Assembly: GCF_949769195.1 (NCBI RefSeq)
Contig: NZ_OX458333.1
Location: 1,426,001 to 1,490,000 of the forward strand
DNA length: 64,000 bases
Source of the DNA: Methylocaldum szegediense
Lineage (GTDB): Bacteria > Pseudomonadota > Gammaproteobacteria > Methylococcales > Methylococcaceae
Direction: 5' to 3'
Part shown: positions 11,007-19,873 of the stretch, piece after piece
How positions within the stretch are numbered: the first letter of the stretch is position 1
How the letters are laid out: the number at the start of each line of letters is the position of its first letter
The notes under the pieces: generated by a model
Told to the model about the DNA's origin: nothing
Database searches by the model: none
Seen by the model: only the letters and a program-made list of their open reading frames with translations
Position numbers and translations under genes: made by a program

Positions 11007-11265
11007 TTGTATAGCAGCCTATCTTTGGACTTTTGAGTGATCTATTTTACCCCCTTACTTAAAGCACGCCTCGAACTTGGTTGGCTTTTGGATTAAGCGG
11101 CGACGTACCCGATTGCACAGCAGGCCACCACGCGGCGCTGTTCCTTTCTTGCAAGAAACTTTCTTCCGGCAGCGTCACCATTGCTTACTTGACAGTGGAT
11201 CCGGGCAGCCAACCTGCCCGCTGTACACTCGAGTACGGTCAACTAGCTCTTCTTGGTTCTCCCGC

Positions 11266-12231
11266 CTACGTGTCAAGTCCCGCAAGATCGTAAACCTTCT
11301 TTCGAAAAAGATGAGGATGGGACAGTTGCCAGTTTTTGAGAGCCTGGATCGGGGTGAGATGGCCTAAGGCCTTTTGGGGAATGTGATGATTGTACAGCTC
11401 GACATAGCGGTGCAGGGTGGTGTCCAGATCGGCGGTTGAATCGAAGTGATGGGTTTGCAACACCTCCTCGATGCGGCCATTGAAGCGTTCCACCAGGCCA
11501 TTCGTTTGGGGCCGGCCCGGCGGAATCAGGCGATGTTCGATGCCTTGTTCAGTACAGAGGCGGTCAAACTCATGCGTCCCCGAGGGCTGCCGAGTTCGGG
11601 TCAGGAAACGGTCGGTAAACTCCGAGCCGTTGTCGGTCAGGCATTTCTGGATGCGGAAAGGCGCGGCCTGAATCACCGCTTTGAGGAAGTCCTTTGCGCT
11701 TAAGGCGGTGCGGTTGGGCTTGAGGGCGACATAGACCCAGCGGGTGGCGCGGTCGATGGCGACGAACAGGTATCGGCGGGGTTCGCCGTCGATGGCGGGC
11801 AAGTACTTAACATCCAGGTGAAGGAAGCCGGGCTCATAGGCCTTGAAGGGTTTGACCTTCGCCTTCTCTGTAGGCGGAAGCAGGGTCTTGAGGGACGCCA
11901 CCCCGTGGCGGCGCAGGCAGCGGTCTAGCCCGGAACGGGACACGGCGGGATTGAGAAATTCCCGGGTCACGGCCAGGAGATCATCCAAGGGGAGGAGCAG
12001 AGCTTGGCGGAGGTAGACCACGATGGCTTCCTGGGCGGGCGTGAGCGTGGTTCTGAGGGTGTGGGGCCGGTGTGAGGCATCTTCGACCGAGGAGCGGTGT
12101 TTCCACTTGCGGACGGTCGTTCGGCTAATGCCATGCTTTTGGGCCAAGGCGCGCTCGCTCAACGTGGACGCTTGAATGGCCTGCCGAACGGCCGGGGTGG
12201 TACGGGCGTTCTTATGAAGGCGAATCGGCAT
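11266..12231 (-). CDS. IS481-family transposase
   Basis: 321 residues from the ATG at 12231 (MPIRLHKNARTT, the usual opening for this group); an ATG five codons earlier is also open. N-terminal helix-turn-helix (ALAQKHGISRTTVRKWKHR), then an rve-type integrase core with the DDE triad D140 (FLHLDVKYLP), D200 (LTDNGSEF) and E248 (NGLVERFNGRIE). The reading frame is intact. It lies 265 bases from the IS21 element. The stop codon TAG is three bases outside a TGTCAAGTCCCGC sequence at 11271 that could be the left end; a clear matching right end was not found, so element borders are open. Confidence 0.93.
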   Translation of the reverse strand: MPIRLHKNARTTPAVRQAIQASTLSERALAQKHGISRTTVRKWKHRSSVEDASHRPHTLRTTLTPAQEAIVVYLRQALLLPLDDLLAVTREFLNPAVSRSGLDRCLRRHGVASLKTLLPPTEKAKVKPFKAYEPGFLHLDVKYLPAIDGEPRRYLFVAIDRATRWVYVALKPNRTALSAKDFLKAVIQAAPFRIQKCLTDNGSEFTDRFLTRTRQPSGTHEFDRLCTEQGIEHRLIPPGRPQTNGLVERFNGRIEEVLQTHHFDSTADLDTTLHRYVELYNHHIPQKALGHLTPIQALKNWQLSHPHLFRKKVYDLAGLDT

Positions 12232-12604
12232 GGAGAGAAACCTCACTTGGACGAACCGAATATCTCCTGGAGAAGGCTCCGGGCTTCGAACAGAGCATAA
12301 CTCCTTCTCGGTAAATAATCACACGAGACGCGACACCTACGCAGCTGGAAACCAGGGGCGCCCCGTCCCAAAAAAGAAGATTTCCGAAGTGCGCCAAATA
12401 TCAAATATATTTCGTTTTCTTTACAGAATCGTGCGACATGTTCCGAACGTGATATACCCTAACGGGAATGATTTTCGTTACCTCATTTTGGAATATCGTT
12501 CGCTACGCGCGATTACTTATGGAAATAACGGCGCAAAAATAGTTTTATTGGTTTCTCCATGGAGTGGAATATGGCCTTTTTTGATGGATATCCGTTTAGC
12601 CTCG
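12232..12604. other. Region between the IS481 transposase and the RRM gene
   Basis: No gene. AT-rich, especially 12395-12560, in contrast to the neighbouring coding DNA. It must hold the transposase promoter on the minus strand and the promoter of the RNA-binding protein on the plus strand; the right boundary of the IS481 element should also be here. Confidence 0.4.
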
Positions 12605-12625
12605 GTGACACGTGTCACTCGAGTG
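12605..12625. promoter_or_regulatory. Two overlapping perfect palindromes before the RRM gene
   Basis: GTGACACGTGTCAC at 12605-12618 is a perfect 14-base palindrome and CACTCGAGTG at 12616-12625 a perfect 10-base palindrome sharing three bases with it. They end about 20 bases before the GTG start at 12645, a position suited to an operator or to an mRNA structure at the ribosome binding site. Confidence 0.5.
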
Positions 12626-12644
12626 GGTATTGAGGAGTTATCTA

Positions 12645-12977
12645 GTGAACAGGAAATTGTATGTAGGAAATCTGAATTACAGTCTTGGGAACGAAGACCT
12701 GCACCAGCTTTTCGCGCCGCATGGAACGGTATACTCGGCCCACGTGATCCTGGATCGGGAAACAGGGCGCTCCAAGGGTTTCGGATTCGTGGAAATGGGC
12801 AGCGCTCAGGAAGCCCAAGCGGCAATTGCTGCCTTGAACGGCAAGGAGGTCAGCGGCCGTAGCCTTACGGTAAACGAAGCCCGTCCTCCGCAAGATAGAG
12901 GCGAACGCAACGGCAATGCCAACCCTTTCGTTACGGCATCAAGGCGTAATGGAGGCTATAGCGACCGTCGCAATTGA
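12645..12977 (+). CDS. Single-RRM RNA-binding protein (cold-inducible Rbp type)
   Basis: 110 residues from the GTG at 12645, chosen because GAGGAG lies at 12634 and the encoded MNRKLYVGNLNY starts directly with the domain. RNP-2 is LYVGNL and RNP-1 is KGFGFVEM; one RRM covers about residues 3-80, followed by a short Arg/Asn/Gly-rich tail. Bacterial proteins of this type are glycine-rich, often cold- or stress-induced, and bind RNA in the cytoplasm. Codons upstream of the GTG stay open but look noncoding. A hairpin follows the gene. Confidence 0.92.
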   Translation: MNRKLYVGNLNYSLGNEDLHQLFAPHGTVYSAHVILDRETGRSKGFGFVEMGSAQEAQAAIAALNGKEVSGRSLTVNEARPPQDRGERNGNANPFVTASRRNGGYSDRRN

Positions 12978-13008
12978 GAAGCTCATTCAACACATTCGAC
13001 TTCGAGCG

Positions 13009-13034
13009 CCGACCGGTTCGCGGTGACCGGTCGG
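13009..13034 (+). terminator. Terminator-like hairpin after the RRM gene
   Basis: Perfect 9-base stem ccgaccggt/accggtcgg with an 8-base loop, 30 bases after the stop. No T-run follows directly, so intrinsic termination is uncertain. Confidence 0.45.
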
Positions 13035-13179
13035 CAGCCTTATAGGTCTCCTCCTTTCTCAGATTCTTCGCGCCAGCAAAGGACTGCTTTTTGGCTCAGG
13101 TGAAGGACCTATTGAATCGAGCTCAAGTCAGCTGTTTCGTTCCATCCAATCGCTCCCTAAACCCGCCATTGTGCTCGAC

Positions 13180-13767
13180 CTAAAGCGCCTTCAACGCTGC
13201 AGCGATATCTCGCGCCAACGCGTCTAACGCGCGGCCCTGGGCGGTCGCTAAACTGGCATAGTCGTCGTCGGCCGAAGGGACCTCCAAATTGGTGCGCCCG
13301 CGACGCCCCTCCTTTGCACTGTCACTCGGTTTGATCATCCATAGCGCGTCTAGAACAACCCCCTTTTTCGGCCGTAGTTCGAATCGAGAGACGTCCACTA
13401 AAACCCGCACATTCGGATTCAGGGCTGCCGACTGGCCGTAGGCAGTCACCGTTGCATTGCTGACCAGACCTGAAAGGCGAGCGGCCAGTGCGCTCGTGAT
13501 TTCATCCTTCAAAGGCGCTGCCCAACGGTGTTCTTCCAAAACCTCGACTTCATGTCCACCGACTGAGACGACCAGTTGAGGTTGATCCAAGGCCGCCGGA
13601 ATCGTCACCGGTCCCACCGCGATAACCTTGGCGCTCTCACCTAGAGGGGCCTGTGTCGCAACCGGCTTGTTCGTCGGCATCAGAGTGTAAAAACGTGCTG
13701 GCGCCGAGGCTATGCACCCGGCAAAAAAAGCGGTCGATATCGCTATCCACAGAAAGCGAGTCATCAC
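13180..13767 (-). CDS. pqiC: PqiC-type outer-membrane lipoprotein
   Basis: 195 residues with lipoprotein signal MMTRFLWIAISTAFFAGC (lipobox FAGC), then the ABC_trans_aux/YmbA domain: RFYTLMP, VIAVGPVTIPAALDQPQLV, DEITSALAARL, VDVSRFELRPKKGVVLDALW. PqiC anchors the PqiB needle to the outer membrane. Its start overlaps the pqiB stop by four bases; it is the last gene of the pqiABC operon. Confidence 0.93.
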   Translation of the reverse strand: MMTRFLWIAISTAFFAGCIASAPARFYTLMPTNKPVATQAPLGESAKVIAVGPVTIPAALDQPQLVVSVGGHEVEVLEEHRWAAPLKDEITSALAARLSGLVSNATVTAYGQSAALNPNVRVLVDVSRFELRPKKGVVLDALWMIKPSDSAKEGRRGRTNLEVPSADDDYASLATAQGRALDALARDIAAALKAL

Positions 13768-15416
13768 TGTCTCTCTTTGCCCATGATGAGCGATTCCGGG
13801 TGGCGCTCCAGATAATCCAACAACACGCGGAGAGACCGCGCGGCACGGGAAACCTCGTTCAACGCGTCGCGCGCATCGTGCTGCAGTGGACTATCGGCGG
13901 CCAGCGTGTTCTGGGCTTCGTTTAGAGTGCGTCTCGCGTCAACTATCGTGGTCTTCATTTCCGGTATCAGTTCGTGATCCAGGTTCGACGCCAAGCGCTC
14001 CACGCTATTCAGCGCCTGGTTCAGCGAGCCCAATGCTTGCCTCAAATCCGCGGCGATCTGATCGAGTGGGAGGTTTTCCAGTTTTTTCACGATATTTTCG
14101 GCTCGCTCGGAAAGCGACTGTAAAGTACCCGGTACAGTCGGAAACTCGGGCGGATCTTGTGACCAATCCAAATGTGCCGGCGCTGCCTTAGGGAAGAAAT
14201 CGAGCGCGACGTAGAGTTGTCCGGCGAGGAGATTACCGGTTCGTAATTGCGCCCTTAGCCCCCTCTCCACCATACGGCTCAACTGCGCTTCCACCGCTTC
14301 GGGTGTGGTGGCGATAAGCTCGCCTTTTCGATCTCGTATCACCCCGGCCCAGCGAAGGTTCACATCAACGGCGATGCGAAAGCGGCGGTTGTCAGCATCC
14401 CATTCGCCCCGAATTCCAGTGACTTCCCCGGCGGGCAGCCCTCTGAACTCCAGCGGGGCTCCAACCGATAGGCCGCGTACTGTTTCGTCAAAATAAAGAA
14501 CCATGGCCCGCTGCTCGGTCTTTGGTGGCGCAAACGCGGCGGACCGATTGGCATAAAGGGTAAACGTCGTGTTCTCCGGCACAGGTTCGGAACTTCCCTT
14601 GCCAGGAGGCAAGGAAAACGCGATTCCACCGAGCATGATGGTCATCAACGATTCGGTGTCGAGTTTAATGCCATTGGCATCCAGCGTCAGATCGAGGCCG
14701 CTGGCGTGCCAAAATCGGGTGTCGGCCGTGACGAACCGATCATATGGCGCCTCTACGAAGATCTCGATGGTCACCCCGGTCCCGCCCGGATCCATTTCGA
14801 ACCCCAACACCCTGCCCACGGCAATATGTCGGAAATAAATGGGAGACCCCACGTCCAACGATCCCAAATCTTCGCCTTTGAGAGTGAACTGTCGGCCTTG
14901 CAAATCAGACGTCAGAATGGGCGGCACGTCCAAACCATTAAATTTGTATCTCCGCTCGGTGGAACTGCCCACGTCCATTCCGATGTAAGAACCGGACAGC
15001 AAGGTACTCAATCCGGAAATATTGCCGGCGACGACACGCGGGCGCACAATCCAAAAACGGGTATCGTCCACCAGCCAATCGTCCGTTCCGTCCCTCATCT
15101 GCACAGTGACAATTACGCTGGCGCGGTCCTCGCTGAGCGCAACATCCACCACCGAGCCGACTTCCACGTCGCGGTATTTGACGGGGGTTTTGCCGGGTTC
15201 CAGCCCTTCCGCGCTCTTGAATACCAACGTGATCACCGGGCCCCTTTCCGATATCGCTTTCCAGGCCAACCAGATGCCGATCAACGCTGCAACTAGCGGT
15301 ATGACCCAAACGATGGAAAAAGCAAAACGGCTTGGCGGCGTCACGTTCGCCGTGGGCAATGAGTCGCCGTTTTCAGTGTCCGAAGCGGGTTTTGAACCGT
15401 TATCTTGTATGTACAT
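13764..15416 (-). CDS. pqiB: PqiB, three-MCE-domain intermembrane lipid transport protein
   Basis: 550 residues, the expected size. A membrane anchor (about 31-50, FAFSIVWVIPLVAALIGIWL) is followed by three MCE domains; their opening strands are visible as VITLVFKSAEGLEPGKTPVKYRDVEVG, the FTLKGEDLGSLDVGSPIYFRHIAVG segment and MVLYFDETVRGLSVGAPLEFRGLPAGEV (each cited in part). A long C-terminal helical region (about 440-545) forms the tube that spans the periplasm. Overlaps pqiA by 17 bases and pqiC by 4. Confidence 0.95.
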   Translation of the reverse strand: MYIQDNGSKPASDTENGDSLPTANVTPPSRFAFSIVWVIPLVAALIGIWLAWKAISERGPVITLVFKSAEGLEPGKTPVKYRDVEVGSVVDVALSEDRASVIVTVQMRDGTDDWLVDDTRFWIVRPRVVAGNISGLSTLLSGSYIGMDVGSSTERRYKFNGLDVPPILTSDLQGRQFTLKGEDLGSLDVGSPIYFRHIAVGRVLGFEMDPGGTGVTIEIFVEAPYDRFVTADTRFWHASGLDLTLDANGIKLDTESLMTIMLGGIAFSLPPGKGSSEPVPENTTFTLYANRSAAFAPPKTEQRAMVLYFDETVRGLSVGAPLEFRGLPAGEVTGIRGEWDADNRRFRIAVDVNLRWAGVIRDRKGELIATTPEAVEAQLSRMVERGLRAQLRTGNLLAGQLYVALDFFPKAAPAHLDWSQDPPEFPTVPGTLQSLSERAENIVKKLENLPLDQIAADLRQALGSLNQALNSVERLASNLDHELIPEMKTTIVDARRTLNEAQNTLAADSPLQHDARDALNEVSRAARSLRVLLDYLERHPESLIMGKERQ

Positions 15417-16653
15417 TATCTTGTAAGGAATCCCAGATCAGTCGTGGGTCGAAGCTCATGGCAGCGACCATGGTGAGCACCACCACGGCACCGAACGCGA
15501 TGGCGCCCGGCCCAGCCTGGACCGCCGCGAGTGGGCGCACATCCACCAGAGCCACCAGCATAGTAACGACGAAAATATCCACCATCGACCAACGCCCCAC
15601 CATTTCCGTCAGGCGATACAACCGAGCACGATCCAACGGACGCCAGCGGGATCTCTTCTGGACTGTGACCAGAAGCAAGGTAAGAGCCATCAGCTTCAGC
15701 AGCGGCACCATGACGCTGGCGAAGAAAACCAGGAGTGCCAAAGGCCACGAGCCGGAAACCCACAGATAAACAACGCCGCTCATGATGGTATCGACTTGGG
15801 CCCCGACGATCGACGAAGTGGACATGACGGGTAGAACATTGGCCGGGATATACAGGATGAACGCGGCAATCAAGAGGGACCAGCAGCGCCCGATACTATT
15901 CGGTTTGCGGATGTGCAGGTGGCTTCCGCATCGGGGGCAGTGCTGCACGGCCTTGTTGGTCAGCTCATAGGACAGCAGACCACAGACATGGCACGTCAAA
16001 TACCGGGCCGCCGAATTCGGCTGTAGGGCGGATGGATAGTGTCGTCCGAGCCTCGTCCAAATTTCTTCGCTATCGAGCGAGGCTGCGGTCGCTGCCATGA
16101 CGAAAATAAAAGCGCCGAAGAGCCACAGCGACCAGCCCGGATGAACATTGGCCATATGCGCAAGCTTGACCAGGGAAACGAGAATCCCCAGCATCAGGAC
16201 TTCGATCATGCCCCAAGGGCGCAGACTGTGAATCAACCTGAAAACCGCGGTCTGTCCGGGCAGGAGTTTGCCCAACCTCAGCGGTAGCAACACGTACAGC
16301 AAGCCCGAAAGCTCCATCGCCGGTACGACGATGGTGGTGAATAGAACCAGACCGGCCATCATGCCCATACCTTGCTTTTGCAGTTCGAGTACGGCACCTA
16401 AAAGCGTCGCCTCCGCGTGCTTACCCTGGAGGCTAAGCGTCAGGATGGGAAACAGATTGGCAACCGCAAACAGAATGGACGCAGCCAGTGCAAGAGCCAA
16501 GGTCCTATCCAGCGTATCCCGCGGTGCACGATACAGTCGAGCACCGCAACGTCTGCAGCGGGCGGACTGTCCCGGTTCAAGCGGGACTTTTCGTTGCAGA
16601 AGATCACACTCGAGGCAAGCGCAGAGATGTTCTAAACCGCCTGAGGCAGGCAT
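15400..16653 (-). CDS. pqiA: PqiA, inner-membrane paraquat-inducible protein A
   Basis: About 417 residues from MPASGGLEHLCAC; an ATG 11 codons earlier is open but adds unrelated sequence. Two repeats, each a zinc-ribbon (CACLEC..CRRCG, then CHVCG..CPRCG) followed by four transmembrane helices, the PqiA duplication. It forms the inner-membrane part of the PqiABC lipid transport system. First gene of the operon, running away from the PAAR gene; stress regulation (SoxRS in enterics) cannot be read here. Confidence 0.95.
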   Translation of the reverse strand: MPASGGLEHLCACLECDLLQRKVPLEPGQSARCRRCGARLYRAPRDTLDRTLALALAASILFAVANLFPILTLSLQGKHAEATLLGAVLELQKQGMGMMAGLVLFTTIVVPAMELSGLLYVLLPLRLGKLLPGQTAVFRLIHSLRPWGMIEVLMLGILVSLVKLAHMANVHPGWSLWLFGAFIFVMAATAASLDSEEIWTRLGRHYPSALQPNSAARYLTCHVCGLLSYELTNKAVQHCPRCGSHLHIRKPNSIGRCWSLLIAAFILYIPANVLPVMSTSSIVGAQVDTIMSGVVYLWVSGSWPLALLVFFASVMVPLLKLMALTLLLVTVQKRSRWRPLDRARLYRLTEMVGRWSMVDIFVVTMLVALVDVRPLAAVQAGPGAIAFGAVVVLTMVAAMSFDPRLIWDSLQDNVHTR

Positions 16654-16848
16654 ACCCCGGGTGGCGGGGCCGAGAGACGAACACACGGGAGGATGGTCGC
16701 GGAATGCGTGGCTTGTTCAAAATCAGGATTAACGCTCTTACCTCCTCAAGACTTTCTCACGCTCGGAGGAATATCGCAATGCCTTGGGTATCCCAGGCAC
16801 AGATGAATTTTACACGTTTGCCACTGCCGGTTGTGGCGGCCGACCCTA

Positions 16849-17142
16849 TCAGCCACCGATGAGAACAGTGGGGCAACCGACAACGATGACGCCACCATGG
16901 GCCGTCATGTCGCCCATCCGCGCCGCGGGCTGACCACCAATCAGCACCGTGACTGAACCTTGAGCAATGGTATCGGGAGGCCCCACACAGGTTACCATAT
17001 CGCCGACCCTCGCGGCAGGCAATGAACCTATCAGGACGGTTGGTGCCCCGGGAGCGGTGATTGGCCCGCCTACATGGGGTTTCGGGCCGTCTGACATAGG
17101 ACAGGTGTGCATATCGGTGAGGCGGGCTGCGGGCTTGCTCAT
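16849..17142 (-). CDS. PAAR-domain T6SS spike tip protein
   Basis: 97 residues, one PAAR domain without extension: KPAARLTDMHTCP at the start, then two PAAR motifs (LPAARVGDM, QPAARMGDM) with the His/Cys zinc ligands of the cone tip, ending IVVGCPTVLIGG. It caps the VgrG trimer and sharpens the spike. Lies 32 bases downstream of the DUF6931-like gene and is the last gene of the vgrG cluster. Confidence 0.95.
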   Translation of the reverse strand: MSKPAARLTDMHTCPMSDGPKPHVGGPITAPGAPTVLIGSLPAARVGDMVTCVGPPDTIAQGSVTVLIGGQPAARMGDMTAHGGVIVVGCPTVLIGG

Positions 17143-17174
17143 GTCGGTGTCATTGTATCAATCATTTGGTTGTC

Positions 17175-17783
17175 CTACGGCCGGTTTGTTGCGTCCGGTT
17201 TGGATACCAAGCGACCGTTGCCGCCGCAGGCGATGTCGATGCCCTGAGCTAAGAAACGCCGATATTTTTCGGGCGCTTTCTCCGGTTCACGGTGTACCGC
17301 CGCCAACATGACCGCTCCGGCAACGGCTTTCCCGGTGAGATTGTCGGCCGGAGGAATTGGCGGTGCATCCGGCGGAGCCATGCTGCCACCGCTCCAAAAA
17401 GCCGCCATCGCGGCCCAGCTCCAAGGCCCCTGGAACTGATGCGCTTCTGCCGCGGCAAAAGCCGCCCGCCGGTGCTCCTCCGTGGGCTTGTAAACCCAAC
17501 GCTCAGCCTGTTCGAGCGGCTTGAGCGCCTCTGGTCCCAGATCGTCCGACAAAGCGCTGCGCGCGCACAGACAGGCCCACCAGGTCGATTCGCGTTTAGG
17601 GAGTGCGCGTGCTAGAAACTTGACGGCATCGGGGTACAAAGCATTTTCCATCAGGATACGCAGAAAATCGGCCGGACTCGTTTCAGGGCCGAGCAGCCGG
17701 CGTGCCGTCTCCTCCAGATCGATATCCTTGCAGACGGTTGCCGCATGGACGGCGGCGATCTTCGTGAAAACAGGTTGAGTCAT
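17175..17783 (-). CDS. DUF6931-like T6SS accessory protein
   Basis: 202 residues, all helical by composition, no signal peptide. Recognisable pattern: DFLRILMENALYPDAVKFLARALPKRESTWWAC, then a YKPTEEHRRAAFAAAEAH helix and a C-terminal segment with EKAPEKYRRFLAQGIDIACGGNG (each cited in part). Proteins of this type are encoded beside vgrG and PAAR genes. I assign DUF6931 from memory of that pattern. An adaptor or chaperone function for spike loading is inferred only from its position between vgrG and PAAR. Confidence 0.7.
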   Translation of the reverse strand: MTQPVFTKIAAVHAATVCKDIDLEETARRLLGPETSPADFLRILMENALYPDAVKFLARALPKRESTWWACLCARSALSDDLGPEALKPLEQAERWVYKPTEEHRRAAFAAAEAHQFQGPWSWAAMAAFWSGGSMAPPDAPPIPPADNLTGKAVAGAVMLAAVHREPEKAPEKYRRFLAQGIDIACGGNGRLVSKPDATNRP

Positions 17784-17811
17784 TGTAAGGTTAGGTCCTG
17801 CGCGGGAACAA

Positions 17812-19770
17812 TTAATTAATCATGACGATACCGCCCTTGGCGGTCAGCATTCCATCACCCTTGATGGTAGTCATGGGCGATTTGACTTCTGCCATAGCCG
17901 TTCCCTCTATCTTAATCATCATGCCTTTGATCGTAATGCCGCTTTGGTCGATCTTAATACTGTTCTGGCCGACCTTGAGTTCGATCGACTGCATGGCTTC
18001 CAGCGTACTCTTGCCCAGATCGACCTTGGTCTCTTGATTCCCCTGTTTGATGGACAGGGTATGGTTACCCATATCCAGCACCACTTCCCGATTGCCCTGC
18101 TTGAGCTGCAGCTTATCGTTGCCCTGCTCTAGTGTTGTGGTCCGATCATTGTAGATATCGATCGTCTGATTTCCTTTATCCTTTTTGTCGAAGCCGATCT
18201 TAAGGGTGGCGTTGTTCTCGACAACCACGTTCATATCCTTCTCGGCGTGAATATAGATCTCCTCCTGACCTTTTTTGTCTTCCATGCGGATTTCATTGAA
18301 GTTGTCCTGCCCGCCCGCCTTGGTGCTACGCGATTTGATGCCGGTCTGCGTCGCGTTATCCGGCAAAGCATACGGAACGGTCTGGTCCGCGTTGTAAACG
18401 CGACCGGTGATGATGGGCTGGTCGGGATTGCCTTCGAGAAAATCCACGATCACTTCTTGGCCGATACGGGGTATCGTAATCGCTCCCCATCCCTTACCGG
18501 CCCAGGGCTGAGACACCCGAATCCAACATGAACTGGTCTCGTCCTTGTTTTCGGCTCGATCCCAGTGAAATTTGACCTTCACCCGCCCGTATTGGTCGGT
18601 ATAAATCTCCTCACCCGCCGGGCCGACGACGATGGCTGTCTGTGGCCCTCGAACAACAGGCTTAGGCGTACGATGGGCCGCGCGGAATTGCTGGGTCTTG
18701 GCAATGGCGGAAATGGCGACGCTTTCGGTGAAATCCCCGGCCGAGTCGCTCACCGAGGTATACTGGTCAGATTGCAGCCGGTATTCCATTCCGGTGACCA
18801 CGTATTCGACGTTTTGGTCCTGACGAGGATGGTCGACCAGCTTGAACAGAGCCCCGACCTCCAACCCGACAACATTGCCTTCACCGCTGAAACGCTCGTA
18901 ATCTGACTGAAGCGCCTCTAAGCGCACTTTCGAGTAATGCAAGCCGTCGGCATTTTCAACGTATCCGCCTGGATAATCGTAGTGCTCATAGGTGCTGTAA
19001 TCGTCACCCGTCGGCCGGCTGGTCTTTTCAAGTAAGACAGCTTTCGGTTTTTCGAAATCGAAATCGTTGACCGTGTACGTTCCCGGCTGAATCACTCGGT
19101 TGAAGGACCAGGAATAGATATGATCCCGCTTGCGCCTTTCCGGATTTCCCAGCGGAAAGAACGGAATTTCGGCGTAGTTCGGCACGGCTGAATGGGCATT
19201 GGAGGAATCCACGAGATAAAGCGTGTGTTTGTCGTTCTCGTGCTTGAAAAAATAATAGATGCCCTCCTCTTCCATGAGCCGATTAACGAAATCGAAGTCG
19301 CTTTCCCGATACTGCACACAATACACTCGCTGCCGATAGGTCCCACTGAGCGATTCCTTTATGTCGCCGCTGAAGCCATGCTCTTTAAAGATCGCTTTAA
19401 CGATTTCCGGCGCGGTCTTATCTTGAAAAATGCGGCAGTTCGTGGTGCGCGTCAGAAACCATAACCAAGGCCGTAAAACCACCCGGTAATGCGCGAACTC
19501 GCCGATATCGGGTTCCTGGCTGAATTGAACGGCATATCCGTTGAAATAACGCGTGCTGCCTGTGGAAAGTTCGAAAGCGACCGTTAGTTTTTTTCCCAGG
19601 ATATCCTTAGCGGCGATATTTGGATTCGTGCTGAGCAAGTCCAATTCAAACTCGAACGAGCGGCTGAACTCTTCTCGGCCTTGCATTCGAAGGAACAGCA
19701 AAACGTCTTTGCCCAGAGGGCTCGTGACGGATATTGAGCGAAAATCCTGGGTAAACGACATAGAACTCAC
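17812..19770 (-). CDS. vgrG: VgrG / TssI spike protein
   Basis: 652 residues. N-terminal gp27-like part (about 10-380) with YRVVLRPWLWFLTRTTNCR, VYCVQYRESDFDFVNRLMEEEG; gp5 OB-fold around 400-480 (YGRVKVKFHWDR, SCWIRVSQPWAGKGWG, GQEVIVDFLEGNPDQPIITG); C-terminal beta-prism needle about 510-652 built of short repeats (KQGNREVVLDMGNHTLSIKQ). No catalytic extension follows, so it is a structural VgrG. It heads a cluster with the DUF6931-like and PAAR genes and probably carries cargo encoded just upstream. Confidence 0.97.
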   Translation of the reverse strand: MSSMSFTQDFRSISVTSPLGKDVLLFLRMQGREEFSRSFEFELDLLSTNPNIAAKDILGKKLTVAFELSTGSTRYFNGYAVQFSQEPDIGEFAHYRVVLRPWLWFLTRTTNCRIFQDKTAPEIVKAIFKEHGFSGDIKESLSGTYRQRVYCVQYRESDFDFVNRLMEEEGIYYFFKHENDKHTLYLVDSSNAHSAVPNYAEIPFFPLGNPERRKRDHIYSWSFNRVIQPGTYTVNDFDFEKPKAVLLEKTSRPTGDDYSTYEHYDYPGGYVENADGLHYSKVRLEALQSDYERFSGEGNVVGLEVGALFKLVDHPRQDQNVEYVVTGMEYRLQSDQYTSVSDSAGDFTESVAISAIAKTQQFRAAHRTPKPVVRGPQTAIVVGPAGEEIYTDQYGRVKVKFHWDRAENKDETSSCWIRVSQPWAGKGWGAITIPRIGQEVIVDFLEGNPDQPIITGRVYNADQTVPYALPDNATQTGIKSRSTKAGGQDNFNEIRMEDKKGQEEIYIHAEKDMNVVVENNATLKIGFDKKDKGNQTIDIYNDRTTTLEQGNDKLQLKQGNREVVLDMGNHTLSIKQGNQETKVDLGKSTLEAMQSIELKVGQNSIKIDQSGITIKGMMIKIEGTAMAEVKSPMTTIKGDGMLTAKGGIVMIN

Positions 19771-19873
19771 TCGTTAACTTATGGAACGACTAATTGTGGA
19801 ACCACAGCGATACAGACTGCACCGTCAGCGGATAAGACGATCCTTTTAAAAGTGACTCAGGCGGTTTCTTAAC

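Noticed and set aside
11271-12300. Search for IS481 terminal inverted repeats starting from TGTCAAGTCCCGC at 11271
   Set aside because: The best match upstream of the transposase (GTCCAAGTGAGG on the minus strand, near 12250) is too short and gapped to define the element end.
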